Source of the DNA: Bradyrhizobium arachidis
GTDB lineage: Bacteria; Pseudomonadota; Alphaproteobacteria; Rhizobiales; Xanthobacteraceae
Length of the DNA stretch: 64,000 bases
NCBI RefSeq assembly: GCF_015291705.1
Contig: NZ_CP030050.1
Coordinates: forward strand, 2,046,001-2,110,000
Direction of reading: 5' to 3'
The first letter of the stretch is position 1; the number at the start of each line of letters is the position of its first letter. Shown here one piece after another: positions 27,959 to 36,881 of the stretch. The notes under the pieces were generated by a model. The model was not told the DNA's origin and did not search any database. It was given only the letters and a program-made list of their open reading frames with translations. The translations under genes and the position numbers were made by a program.

Positions 27959-28600
27959 GTATCCATTCGGCGTAGGCCGCAGGGCTACCGCTTGAGCAGT
28001 CCAATGTTCTCTTTGTAGAACCTGATCAGCTCGATCGGGTTCTCGATTCCGAGGTCGGTGAACGCCTTGACGCCGTCTTCTCCAACACCATAGACCCAGT
28101 TGACGCCGTCCTCGATCTCCATCTCGTTGGCGATGTCCCACAGCCAATCTTCATCTTCGCCGAGGTCTTCGGCGACCTTGGTGAGGGTGGTGACGTGATG
28201 GACCTTGTTGACGTGCGTGGACATGCTGCTTGAGCGGAGAGTGTTGATGCCGGCGTCCAATTCCACGGCAGAAGCTCGTCCAGCCGATGAGCCGGATGGG
28301 CGGCAATCCGGGCGAGGATATCCGTAAGCCACGCCTGCGGATCGATGCCGTTCATTTTGCCGTGACGATGAGGCTGTACATCGAATCAGCGCGCCGTCCA
28401 CCGCGATCCGATCCGCAGAACAGCCAGGACTTCCGGCCAAGAGCGATGCCTCGCAAGCCAGGTTCGGCAGCATTGTTGGAGAGACATACGCGTCCATCTT
28501 CCAGGAACAGCGTGAAGCTCGCCCAACGCTTGAGGATGTAGTTGAACGCCTTGGCCAGGTCGTGACCACGAGACAGTTTGGCGAGCTGTTCGCGCATGTA
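27959..28600 (-). pseudogene. IS66 TnpC C-terminal part and right end
   Basis: The minus strand encodes [56 protein letters not shown] and then, in another frame, [20 protein letters not shown], closely matching 3840-4150. The 23 bases at 27959-27981 (GTATCCATTCGGCGTAGGCC...) correspond to the IS66 right inverted repeat at 4471-4493. The N-terminal two thirds are lost. Confidence 0.85.
27985..28224 (-). CDS. IS66-associated small acidic protein, second copy
   Basis: This 79-residue homologue of the tail gene at 4207-4458 begins MSTHVNKVHHVTTLTKVAED and contains [20 protein letters not shown] and FTDLGIENPIELIRFYKEN. It is still open although the tnpC before it is truncated and frameshifted. 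It again ends just inside the IS66 right end. Function unknown. Confidence 0.7.
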   Translation of the reverse strand: MSTHVNKVHHVTTLTKVAEDLGEDEDWLWDIANEMEIEDGVNWVYGVGEDGVKAFTDLGIENPIELIRFYKENIGLLKR

Positions 28601-28650
28601 GACCTGAAGGTCCTCGACTAGAGGCGGGCTCAGCGTCAGGCAACCGTGCC

Positions 28651-28797
28651 GCCATGATGTACACCTTGATGGTCACAGCCAAAGTGAACGAATCGGATCA
28701 ACATGCCCAGCTCACCGAAGCCTGGCGCACATCGCTGCATATTCGGTCCAACGGCTCGGGAACTTCTGCTCTTGAGCTGCCGCGACGGAACTAATAA
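28651..28797 (+). pseudogene. IS66 TnpC C-terminal relic, plus strand
   Basis: MYTLMVTAKVNESDQHAQLT and EAWRTSLHIRSNGSGTSALE correspond to the extreme C-terminus of TnpC, but in a different IS66 subgroup and pointing away from the minus-strand relic at 27959-28600. Nothing recognised from 28798 to 29084. Confidence 0.6.
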
Positions 28798-29084
28798 AAT
28801 CAATCGAGCGGCCTGAATGACGGTTACGCGGTCCTCATTGGATGCTTATGCAGGAACGTAGTTTGGGTGATCGCGCGGGGGTTGTCCGGCACAATCGGAC
28901 CTGGCGAGAACGGCCGCCCTCGTCGTTGAGACCAGCCTCATGGTCGGGCTGCTGTCGCTTTCAGCATACTCTGGACTTCCTAATAAGGGGTGCAATCGCC
29001 GGCGCCACGACCGGACTTTCAGTTCTTCGCCGGCGAACAGATGCGATTGATGCCTACGGCCGATGCAAAAGGCGATGCAATTTA

Positions 29085-29804
29085 TTATTTGAGGGTATTT
29101 GACGGAACCAAAGTTAGATCGCACCTTCGATCAAACTGGCTTCTCAACTTCTCGCCGGTCCGCCATATAAGCCAATCGTCGTCCACTATATCCTCCTTAA
29201 CTAACCGTAATATCGATCCTCCCTTTTCAAGATGCTCATATCCGTATTCTGTGACGATGCCCTTTTCCACGGACCAGCTCGGGACGAGGCCACACAAGAA
29301 GTCAGGCTTCCAAAGGATGAACGACACAAGGTGTGCTATTCGTGCCGACATCTTCGATATGCCCTGTCCTCTAAAGTCCTTGCGGATCCAAAAATCCCCA
29401 TGATAGGCGACCTTCCCAGTTATCTTCTTTGCGCTAGGAGCGGTGCAAACGCAGCGATCTTGAGGATGCGCATGTTTGTCCGGTTCAGCGTAAAACGCGT
29501 TTAGAGATTGAAGATGCGCTGCGAAGTTTGTGTACGAAAGGTCATATAGTCGAGCCGCCGCTAATATCGCGACGTCATTTCGGCGATCAAGCCCGGCAAT
29601 CCAATACCCCTCACCTGACTTGATCGGCGACGTATCTGGTCGGAAGTTTGGGTAAGTTGGTCCCTTAGTTGGAGTGGCCTGTGTGATCGAGAGATACTCA
29701 TGAAAATCGAACCCTATCAAAAGATGGATGCCTTTTTGCGTAGCGGTGGGGTCATCCATCTGAAGGCAGCGCGATGCGCGCGTATCATTTGCTGCGAGTG
29801 TCAT
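29085..29804 (-). CDS. GNAT-like protein, paralogue 1
   Basis: This protein of 239 residues (counted from ATG 29804, which follows AGAGGTGGCA) resembles an N-acetyltransferase: VAYHGDFWIRKDFRGQGISK contains the R/Q-x-x-G-x-G acetyl-CoA loop of GNAT motif A, and GEGYWIAGLDRRNDVAILAA looks like the central strands. The N-terminal motif IGFDFHEYLSITQATPTKGP is shared with the paralogue at 41310-42008, which is about 55-60% identical by eye. Cys-rich PQDRCVCTAPSAKK is also shared. Substrate unknown. It stands alone between IS debris; the paralogue is next to an aminotransferase. Confidence 0.7.
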   Translation of the reverse strand: MTLAANDTRASRCLQMDDPTATQKGIHLLIGFDFHEYLSITQATPTKGPTYPNFRPDTSPIKSGEGYWIAGLDRRNDVAILAAARLYDLSYTNFAAHLQSLNAFYAEPDKHAHPQDRCVCTAPSAKKITGKVAYHGDFWIRKDFRGQGISKMSARIAHLVSFILWKPDFLCGLVPSWSVEKGIVTEYGYEHLEKGGSILRLVKEDIVDDDWLIWRTGEKLRSQFDRRCDLTLVPSNTLK

Positions 29805-30450
29805 TGCCACCTCTTGTCGTCATGAACTGCGTGATTCCTCTCTGACGATATAGTGGGGGCGCCATATTCCAGCAATCTACGGGATCCTACCTTCTCTGGT
29901 GAGGGTGTCAGCTTAGAGTAAGAGGTTTGGCGGAGTGCCCAGGCTCAACTGTGTTAGCTCGAATTAAGCGCAGCAGGATCAGCGAGGGCCAGTGGGATGA
30001 AAGAGCTCCGGCTAGGTTGTAGGGCAGGGACCACCTAGCTGTATCGACGTTGCCGTCTCAACGGCTGGTCGGAGGCAGCGAAGCAGGTCTTTCGCGAGAG
30101 GACCCGGTGGCCACGCGACACATTCCCGGTCGCGGAGGCAAAATATGACTTAGCGTCAGACCTAAAGCTCGCTACGATGCATCGTTCGGCATACCCATCG
30201 CGTCTACCGTGTATCGCCAAGCGCAAGTTTGTGCGCCATTATTGGTCTTCGTCGCCTAGTTTGACCGTAGCTAAAGCGGACGTGGCTGCAACTCTTCGGA
30301 GAAGGCGTTTCCTTTGAGTGCCTTCCGATCGACAACATCGGGATCGACGGCCGAGGGGTCATACTTTAATGTTCGGTATCGGTAGGTCACTGATGCCACC
30401 GGAAAGTCGGGTATCCAGGCGCACCCCCAAGCAAGAGCGGAAGGCCTTGT
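29805..30450. other. No recognisable gene
   Basis: Short frames only. 300-400 bases before the IS3 relic a plus-strand stretch (RYDASFGIPIASTVYRQAQ near 30175) looks protein-like but is broken and unassigned. Confidence 0.4.
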
Positions 30451-31110
30451 TTATGGCCGTGTTGTGGAACGATCTTTCGAGCTCTGGAGTTGCCCCCCGT
30501 CAGACCGGACATCGGCTGGTTTGAGTGATTCAATGTACTCCCGCGGTGAGCGGTAGCCTAGCCGGAAGTGCGGGTGTTCTGAGTTGTAATCCTCCATCCA
30601 TTGGTCGATCCGCTGCAGGGCGGTGCTCGCGTCAGGGATCGGGTTCACACGAACATAGTTACGCTTGAAGGTCTTGACGAACGCTTCGGCCATGCCATTG
30701 CTCTCGGGGCTTTCCACCGGCGTGAAGCAGGGCTCGAGGTTCAGGGCGGCGGCAATCTCGAGGGTGCGATAGGCGGCGAAGATGGATCCATTGTCGGTCA
30801 GCCATTGCACCTTGCGCGGAGCCCGGATGTCGGCGAACCGCTGTTCGACACAGTGGACCATCATGTCCCGGATCATCTCCCCGGAGATCCCAGCCGTTGT
30901 GGCCACCCAGCTGATGACCTCGCGGTCGTGGCTGTCCCGGGCAAAGGCAACCCGCACGATCTCGCCATTCCAGCAGGTGATTCCAGCGCGTCCGAACACC
31001 AACGCTCGTTGGAGCAGCTTGTCATGATCGTTCCGTCATGGGTCCGCGGGATGCGGCGCCCTGTATGCCGGGCCAGCAAACAAGCCGCTCTTCTTCATCA
31101 GCGGTAGACG
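30451..31110 (-). pseudogene. IS3-family (IS2-like) OrfB, frameshifted and 5'-truncated
   Basis: The long segment reads ITCWNGEIVRVAFARDSHDR, EVISWVATTAGISGEMIRDM, VQWLTDNGSIFAAYRTLEIA and CFTPVESPESNGMAEAFVKT, which are the second Asp and Glu regions of IS2-type OrfB. Upstream, in another frame, LLARHTGRR-like sequence and CSNERWCSDALE precede it, so the frame changes near 30985. Before 31110 only VNAKRVYR remains. The 200 bases beyond (31111-31319) are unassigned. Confidence 0.88.
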
Positions 31111-31319
31111 CGCTTGGCGTTGACCGGGTCGGAGACCCAGAGCATGCGGGGAAATCCTTCGCACAGGAACCGGGAGATATCGTCGTCGCCCGAAGACAAA
31201 CAGCCTTCGGGCAGGCTGGGGAAAGGCGAATGCCATAAGCCCAGCGTCATCGTCGATGAGAAGTCGGACGTTCGCATAGTACCAATGAACGACCTGAACA
31301 AAGCGACGGGCGGGCAATC

Positions 31320-31520
31320 GGATGCGAGGGGGCCGGCGGCTCGGTGATCGCTTCGCAAGCCCGGCAGACGAGCTTCTCGCGCACGTGCTGGATCACCTTC
31401 CACTGGCGCGGAACGAGCTCCAGCGTCTCGGTCACGTCCTCGCCAATCTTGCGCAATCGACTGTCACCGCAGCATGGGCAGGTGCCCGCACGGGATAAAC
31501 AATGCGCTCCCGCGGCAAAT
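31320..31520 (-). pseudogene. IS66 TnpC N-terminal relic, minus strand
   Basis: The sequence MHLPRERIVYP, then [40 protein letters not shown] and TEPPAPSHPIARP is the zinc-finger and linker part of an IS66 TnpC. Catalytic domain missing. Confidence 0.8.
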
Positions 31521-31806
31521 GCATGACCCCGCCGATGAACCGTCGTAACGTGGAAATCGTCGTCAACACCAGAGGTGTGTCGTCCCTCCAGGATGCCCGC
31601 CGGAAGGCGCTGCCGCGGAACTGCGGGAACCAGTCGCTCCGATGGAAAGGGAGAAGCACAAGCGGAGAAGACCGCGAGGCGAGATTACCGACGCGGAGCA
31701 CTGGGACGGACCGATCCGTATTAGCGACGAAGGCTCGTAATGGGGCCGGAGCAGAGGGATCGCATCAGGAGGGCTGCCACCGGCGCAACTGACAACAGGA
31801 GGACAT

Positions 31807-31902
31807 GGCGTGGCGACAATTACCCCAGCCCAGCTTGATACCTGCTGGAGGGCATCGATTGGAGGATGCCGCAACAGAACTGGCGACCGCAGGCGGCTGG
31901 CT
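31807..31902 (+). pseudogene. IS66 TnpB C-terminal relic
   Basis: GVATITPAQL and, after one frame change, LLEGIDWRMPQQNWRPQAAG and a stop match the end of TnpB (compare 2395-2491). It directly precedes the group II intron remnant. Confidence 0.7.
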
Positions 31903-31922
31903 GATCGCTGGGATTTGATACG

Positions 31923-33165
31923 GTGACAGATCGGCGGTTCGAACAGAGATCGCATCTTGTGATTCTCTGGCGGGCGATGGACTCGCCCGGCGTCGACGGG
32001 ATGACATGGCGCGACTATGAGGAAGGGCTCGACGAGCGAATAGCAGCGCTTTGGGACACGGTCCAATCAGGCCGCTACCAAGCACTCCCGTCTCGCCGGG
32101 CGTATATCCCCAAGTTGAATGGCAAACTGAGACCGACTCGGAATCGCTGCGCTGGAGGATAAGATCGTCCAGCACGCGGTGACGACGGTCCTGAATGCAA
32201 TCTACGAGGCGGACTTCCTCGGCTTTTCCTAGGGATTCCGGGAGCGGCGAAGTCAGCATAAAGCGCTGGACGCACTCTGGATCGTCGTCCATCAGAAAAG
32301 AGTGAACTGGGTGCTCGACGCCGACATCCGCTCGTTCTTCGACACGATCGATCACGAACGGATGATGCTTTCTCGAGCACAGGATTGCAGACCGCCGGCT
32401 CTTGCGATTGATACGCAAGTGGCTGACCGCCTGGCGTTGTCGAAAGTGGATCGAAGTCCGTAGCACGGATAGGTACGCTGCAAGGCGCGGTGATCTCGCC
32501 GCTCCTCGCCAATATTTATCTGCACTACGTCTTCGACCTCCGGACCCACCAGTGGCGAAGCAAAACGGCGAAAGGGGATGCCATCGTCGTCCGCTATGCG
32601 GACGACAGCGTCGTGGGCTTCGAAACAAAGTCCGAGCCCTACGCTTTCTCGACTCATTGCGTGAGCGGATGGCGAAGTTCGGTCTCTCGCTGAATGAGGA
32701 GAAGCCACGGTTTCTGGAATTTGGACGGTACGCGGCCGAGCGCCGCGCAGGCCGGGGGCAACACCGCCCGGAAAAGTTCGACTTCCTCCGGGTCACGCGC
32801 ATCTGCGCTGTGACCCGAATGAATCGCGCTTCACAATCCGGCGCGTGACTATCGCCTCCCGCATTCGAGCGACGCTGAGGGCGATACCACACGACCTGAT
32901 GAAACGATGCCATGCGCCCATCGCTGAGATCCGCGCCTGGGTCCGTCGCGTGGTGCAGGGTTACCCGAGCTACCGGGCAATTCCAGCGAATCTGAAACGG
33001 CTCGGCATGTTCCGAGCCGAGGTCTGCTGGGCATGGCCGCGCTCGCTTCGCCGACGCAGCCAGCGCTCCCGCATGACCTGGGATCGATTCCAGCGTCACG
33101 TTAGGCGATACATCCCGAAAGTCCGGGCCTATCATCCGCATCCCAATCCGCGGTACGGGTCATGA
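31923..33165 (+). pseudogene. Group II intron reverse transcriptase/maturase, broken
   Basis: Pieces in different frames give [94 protein letters not shown] and [18 protein letters not shown]. The last contains the YADD catalytic motif. The maturase end is PRSLRRRSQRSRMTWDRFQR. A TAG stop at about 32231 and several frame changes are present. The first about 60 residues of a normal protein are missing. Confidence 0.9.
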
Positions 33166-33174
33166 GCTAAGGCA

Positions 33175-33249
33175 GGAGCCGTATGCGGTAGCGCCGCACG
33201 TACGGATCTGAGCGGGGGGGCGCTGGGAAACCAGCGTCCCTACCGCGAC
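33175..33249 (+). ncRNA. Group II intron domains V and VI
   Basis: GAGCCGTATGCGGTAGCGCC (from 33176) followed by GCACGTACGGATCTG folds into the conserved domain V hairpin. GCGCTGGGAAACCAGCGTCC (from 33221) forms a domain VI-like hairpin just before the 3' end. The tract of seven G residues between them is typical of class C introns. Confidence 0.8.
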
Positions 33250-33389
33250 CAGTTGGTGTTGATGCTGGTCTCGTGAACGTTCGCAGGGCCGGACCTTACG
33301 CTCATCCGTCAAAGCACCATTGAAGATCAGGAATGCCCCAATTTCCTTGACGAGCTCGGATTGAGAAGAGATGTCTGCTGTATTCTAGG

Positions 33390-33600
33390 AGCTTGATGCT
33401 TTTGGACGAGCGAACACAGCTTTCTTGGCCTTGAGCTTGGCATGCCGAGCCGCATGCTTGAGCATTGGTCTTTTGATCCGTCCATCGTCAAGATAGAGCA
33501 TCAGACCGTCCCAATGACGCAGCGCATTGCAACGGTTCGTCGTCTCGCCATTTGTGCGCGAGGTGACCAGCTTAGCCCCAAACCACTGGTGCCCTGAATA
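33390..33600 (-). pseudogene. IS66 TnpC C-terminal relic (weak)
   Basis: The minus strand gives ALRHWDGLMLYLDDGRIKRP and KAKKAVFARPKASSS, resembling the segment of TnpC with the last catalytic Glu (usually LDDGRIE...NRKNALFAG). The Glu itself is replaced, and the surroundings are eroded. Confidence 0.5.
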
Positions 33601-33665
33601 CCATTGTGTCGAATCCCATCGTTTTCACTACTCAGGAGGCGGCTTCAACGACGTTCCATTCGCGT

Positions 33666-35117
33666 TCAAGTCTCCACTCTAGATAGCCGCCTATTCGCGA
33701 GTATCTGGAAACGCAGGACGAGAAGAGCTGCGTATACGGACGTCCCGATTGATAGGCCAATCCAGATACCAATGGGCCCAAGCCCCACCTTGAAGGAAAG
33801 CACGTAGCAAAACAAGAACCCGATCGGCCAATACGCGATGCCGGCGAGCAACAGCGGTACGCGTGTATCCTTCAGCCCGCACAGGCTACCCGCGGCGGCG
33901 CCCTTCAGGCCCTCAGCGACAAAAAAAAATGCGCCGACCAACAGGAACTCTGCCGCAAGTTTGCTCGTTGGGTCGCCTTCGCTCCTCGACGTGCCTAGGA
34001 ACAAGTGGACGAGGTCAAGACGTGCAGCAACCACCGCCATCGTCATGATGGAGGTGACTCCCACGCTGAGCAACATCGCCACCATTCCTGCTCGCTTAAT
34101 ACCCGGTCCGTCGTTACGACCGACTGCCTGGCCAACACGCACTGTCGCCGCCGTGCTGATGCCGAACGAGACCATGAACAAGGGGCCGGCGATCTGCATC
34201 GCGATCTGATGCGCGGCCAGTGCGCTGCTGCTGATATGCCCGACCAAGAGCGCTGCCGCGGAGAATAGTCCATAGCTCACCAAGGCACCTATTGAAATAG
34301 GCATTCCGATCACTATCAACTGCCGCATTGAAGGCCAATCGAAGCGCCAGAGGTGGGCAATCACGCGGTACTCCCGAAAAGGGCGGCACATAATAGCGAA
34401 CCCCAAGGCAGTCAAGAACGTGCCGCAGTTCACCAGCGTGCTGGCAAGGCCCACGCCGAATAGGTCAAAGCGAGGCAAGCCCAACTGACCATTGATCAGC
34501 AGGTATAGCAGCAAGCCTTTGGCGGGGACGGCCCCTAGTGTAATCCATAGGACCGGCTCTGGCCGATTGACGGCGGCCATGTAATGTCGGAGTGCAAGAA
34601 GGCCCAGGGCCGCCGGAACGCCCCATGCCAATCCGAACAAATATTGCTGAGCCAGCCGAGCCGCATTCGAGTCTTGCCCAAGCGCCAGTAGTACCTCCTC
34701 CCCGCGCAGTGCGAACGCTACGATCGGAGACGACAACAGCAGAGCCATCCATAGCCCCATGCGCAGAGAACGTCGCATCCTCCTTAGATTGTGCGCTCCA
34801 AACGCCTGTGCGGCCAACGGCGCGATTGGCGCCAATAAGCCTGCGCCGAAGGTGATGCTGACCAGATAAACTCTGCTAGCCAAGGCGATGGCGGCAACCG
34901 ACTCGACGCCGATGCGCGCGACGAAGGCGAGATCGATTGTCATCATCGCGATGTGCGCAAGCTGAATCGCTACCATCGGCAGGGCAAGTTTCAAGGTTTT
35001 ACCGAACTCGACAGCGAGGTGATTGCAGCCGGTGTGTCCCGCCCGTGTGTTCCAGGAATTTGATTCGGACTTTGCTTTGGCTGTTTTGGCCATGGATTGT
35101 GCTACTTGTGTCGGCAC
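33666..35117 (-). CDS. MATE-family multidrug/metabolite exporter
   Basis: This 483-residue membrane protein has about 12 hydrophobic segments in two related halves, as in NorM-type Na+ or H+ antiporters. Characteristic stretches are LALPMVAIQLAHIAMMTIDL, FVARIGVESVAAIALAS, GLLAPIAPLAAQAFGAHN, PISIGALVSYGLFSAAALLV and SSSALAAHQIAMQIAGPLFM. An N-terminal tail of about 35 residues precedes the first helix, so a later start is possible. It is monocistronic. In this metabolite-rich region it may export a small nitrogenous compound or a plant toxin, but nothing in the sequence fixes the substrate. Confidence 0.92.
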   Translation of the reverse strand: MPTQVAQSMAKTAKAKSESNSWNTRAGHTGCNHLAVEFGKTLKLALPMVAIQLAHIAMMTIDLAFVARIGVESVAAIALASRVYLVSITFGAGLLAPIAPLAAQAFGAHNLRRMRRSLRMGLWMALLLSSPIVAFALRGEEVLLALGQDSNAARLAQQYLFGLAWGVPAALGLLALRHYMAAVNRPEPVLWITLGAVPAKGLLLYLLINGQLGLPRFDLFGVGLASTLVNCGTFLTALGFAIMCRPFREYRVIAHLWRFDWPSMRQLIVIGMPISIGALVSYGLFSAAALLVGHISSSALAAHQIAMQIAGPLFMVSFGISTAATVRVGQAVGRNDGPGIKRAGMVAMLLSVGVTSIMTMAVVAARLDLVHLFLGTSRSEGDPTSKLAAEFLLVGAFFFVAEGLKGAAAGSLCGLKDTRVPLLLAGIAYWPIGFLFCYVLSFKVGLGPIGIWIGLSIGTSVYAALLVLRFQILANRRLSRVET

Positions 35118-36331
35118 GCACGCCTTCCGCTTTTAGGAGAGTATCTCCGCCATGCGCCGGGAGTTTGCCTCACGATCACATTGCTGATCCGTGGATGCGT
35201 TTGTCACCGGCGCGAACGCGCCTATCGGCTTGCATTCACTGTTCGGCTCTATCTCTCGAATTTTCTTGTAGACTTTTTACATGGCTGTCCCATGTTAAAG
35301 CCGACAGATGAAGTTTGCGCCAAGCAGATCGAAAGGGTTGACCAACCAGCGTTCCGCTTCCGGCGACCGAAGGGGCCGAATGTCGCGATGCTGCTCACGG
35401 AAAGCCGGGGGAGCGCGTGCGCATTTCAGTGGAAACGATGTTGTTGACGTCACGTGCGATGCGTAGGTGAAGTGAGAAGCGATAGGCTTTTGCGACATTA
35501 CTGCGGTTCTTTATGCGGCACTGCTCCCTTTTCAAGATTCGCGCCAACTGCATGAGCCAATTCGCATGGCGCTTTCCTAACTTGCGCGTGGTAAATCTGA
35601 CAGTATGTCGCAACAGCGCCAGAGATCCTTCGGGCTGTCGAATCCAGATTTCGATGGTTCATTGGCCAGAAATCTCTCGGACCCGGTTTGGAGGCTGAAG
35701 CTGACATAAAAACTCATTGCGACGCGCTGGGCATAACTTTTCGCCAGGCGCCAGAGGGATAACGTCGAAGATGCGGGAGCGAACTGCGAACGCTGTTGAG
35801 CTACCCACGAAATCTATGGTGAGGTGAAAAAGCAGGGCGGCAGGCTGCGCAATTGTGTTTGTCTGCGACTTTGTGGTGTGGGCTGAGATCATCAATACGG
35901 TGGCCCAGAGCAGCCGCCCTAAGGCCCCCCAACCGACTGTGACCAACCATTCCGATTACCACGCGGTTGTTTTGCTCGACAAAGGCCGGCCCGTTCTTGC
36001 GATGAATGGGACAGCGCCTGAGCAATCCACGGTCGCGGCCTTCCGTGAATCGCGACCTGCCGCACGCCGCGGTGGATGCGAGCCTCTCCGGCCGCAACGC
36101 GTCACTGCCAAGCTGTGGTTCATCAGCGGCTAAGGCACTGAGTAGTATCAATCTGCAAGCGGCGAGCCGATGGGCTCTCGAGCGGGTCGTCGCCAGCGCT
36201 TTGAGCTCACGCGTTTAGCGCCTGTGAATAGGGCTGCACGATGCGTATTGCGGCGTTCGCCGCCTGATCGCCGCCCCGCGGCGAACCGGCTTGGTGCCCA
36301 ACAGCCATATTGCACTCGGTCCGTCGCTGGC
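35118..36331. other. 1.2 kb without a recognisable gene
   Basis: Several overlapping frames of 90-116 codons on both strands have no family features. It may hold very old relics. A sigma-54 promoter begins at its right edge. Confidence 0.45.
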
Positions 36332-36347
36332 TGGCACGTTCCTTGCT
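36332..36347 (+). promoter_or_regulatory. Sigma-54 (-24/-12) promoter, perfect consensus
   Basis: TGGCACG-TTCC-TTGCT matches the RpoN consensus TGGCACG-N4-TTGCW at every position. No TGT-N10-ACA activator site was found within about 180 bases upstream. The first well-supported gene downstream, the CoA transferase at 36882, is 535 bases away, so either the leader is long or the original target gene is lost. Confidence 0.65.
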
Positions 36348-36881
36348 GTCTAGCTCGGGGAGAAGCTGTCGCACTGGACTGCCCCATCGCATGCTCGAAG
36401 CCGTTGCAATGCCTGATCGCGCCGTAGCTGCATATCGCCTGGTCGCGCAGGGGCTTTTCCTCCAAGAGTTTAAATGGGCTTGGGGCAGCGCTTTGAGCTG
36501 TCCTCCTGGTCTTGGTCCCACTCGATCTGTTTCATTTCCACCTCACGACAGCATACCACACCGGTCTGGCGAAGGTTACGCCATCCTCGATGCATCAGCG
36601 GAGGCTCACATGAAACCGTAAGTATCCCGCCGGGCGTCCTAGCTTCCGTTTCGCCCAGCGCGCGCTCATCGTAAGACGAAAGCGCTTCGAACTATGCAAC
36701 AGCAAAGCGGTCTCAATAGACCCGGTGTTCGAAGTCGAGAACCGGTCCCCGCGTTCGATGAGACCGTTCGGTAGCGTTTCCATATTTCTTCTCAAGCGTC
36801 ATCGGCGCCTAGCAGGCGCGCTCGGTGGCGAGACATGTCGGTAGCGAGTAGCCAGCATTAGATGGTATCCGGAGCGGCAGA
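36348..36881. other. Region between sigma-54 promoter and CoA transferase
   Basis: An open frame from ATG 36391 to 36621 (77 codons, MLEAVAMPDRAVAAYRLVAQ...) is the only plus-strand candidate for a promoter-proximal gene. It has no clear ribosome site or known family. Nothing else recognised. Confidence 0.35.

Larger units (their letters stand above)
31903..33249 (+). mobile_element. Group II intron remnant, bacterial class C-like
   Basis: A reverse transcriptase/maturase pseudogene is followed by a recognisable RNA domain V and a short domain VI ending CTACCGCGAC at 33249, as in class C introns. The 5' half of the RNA (domains I-III) and the start of the protein are missing: the IS66 relic abuts the truncated ORF. 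The 3' exon begins at about 33250. Confidence 0.8.

Noticed and set aside
31765..33141. 458-codon minus-strand frame
   Set aside because: Antisense to the group II intron maturase; no recognisable domain.
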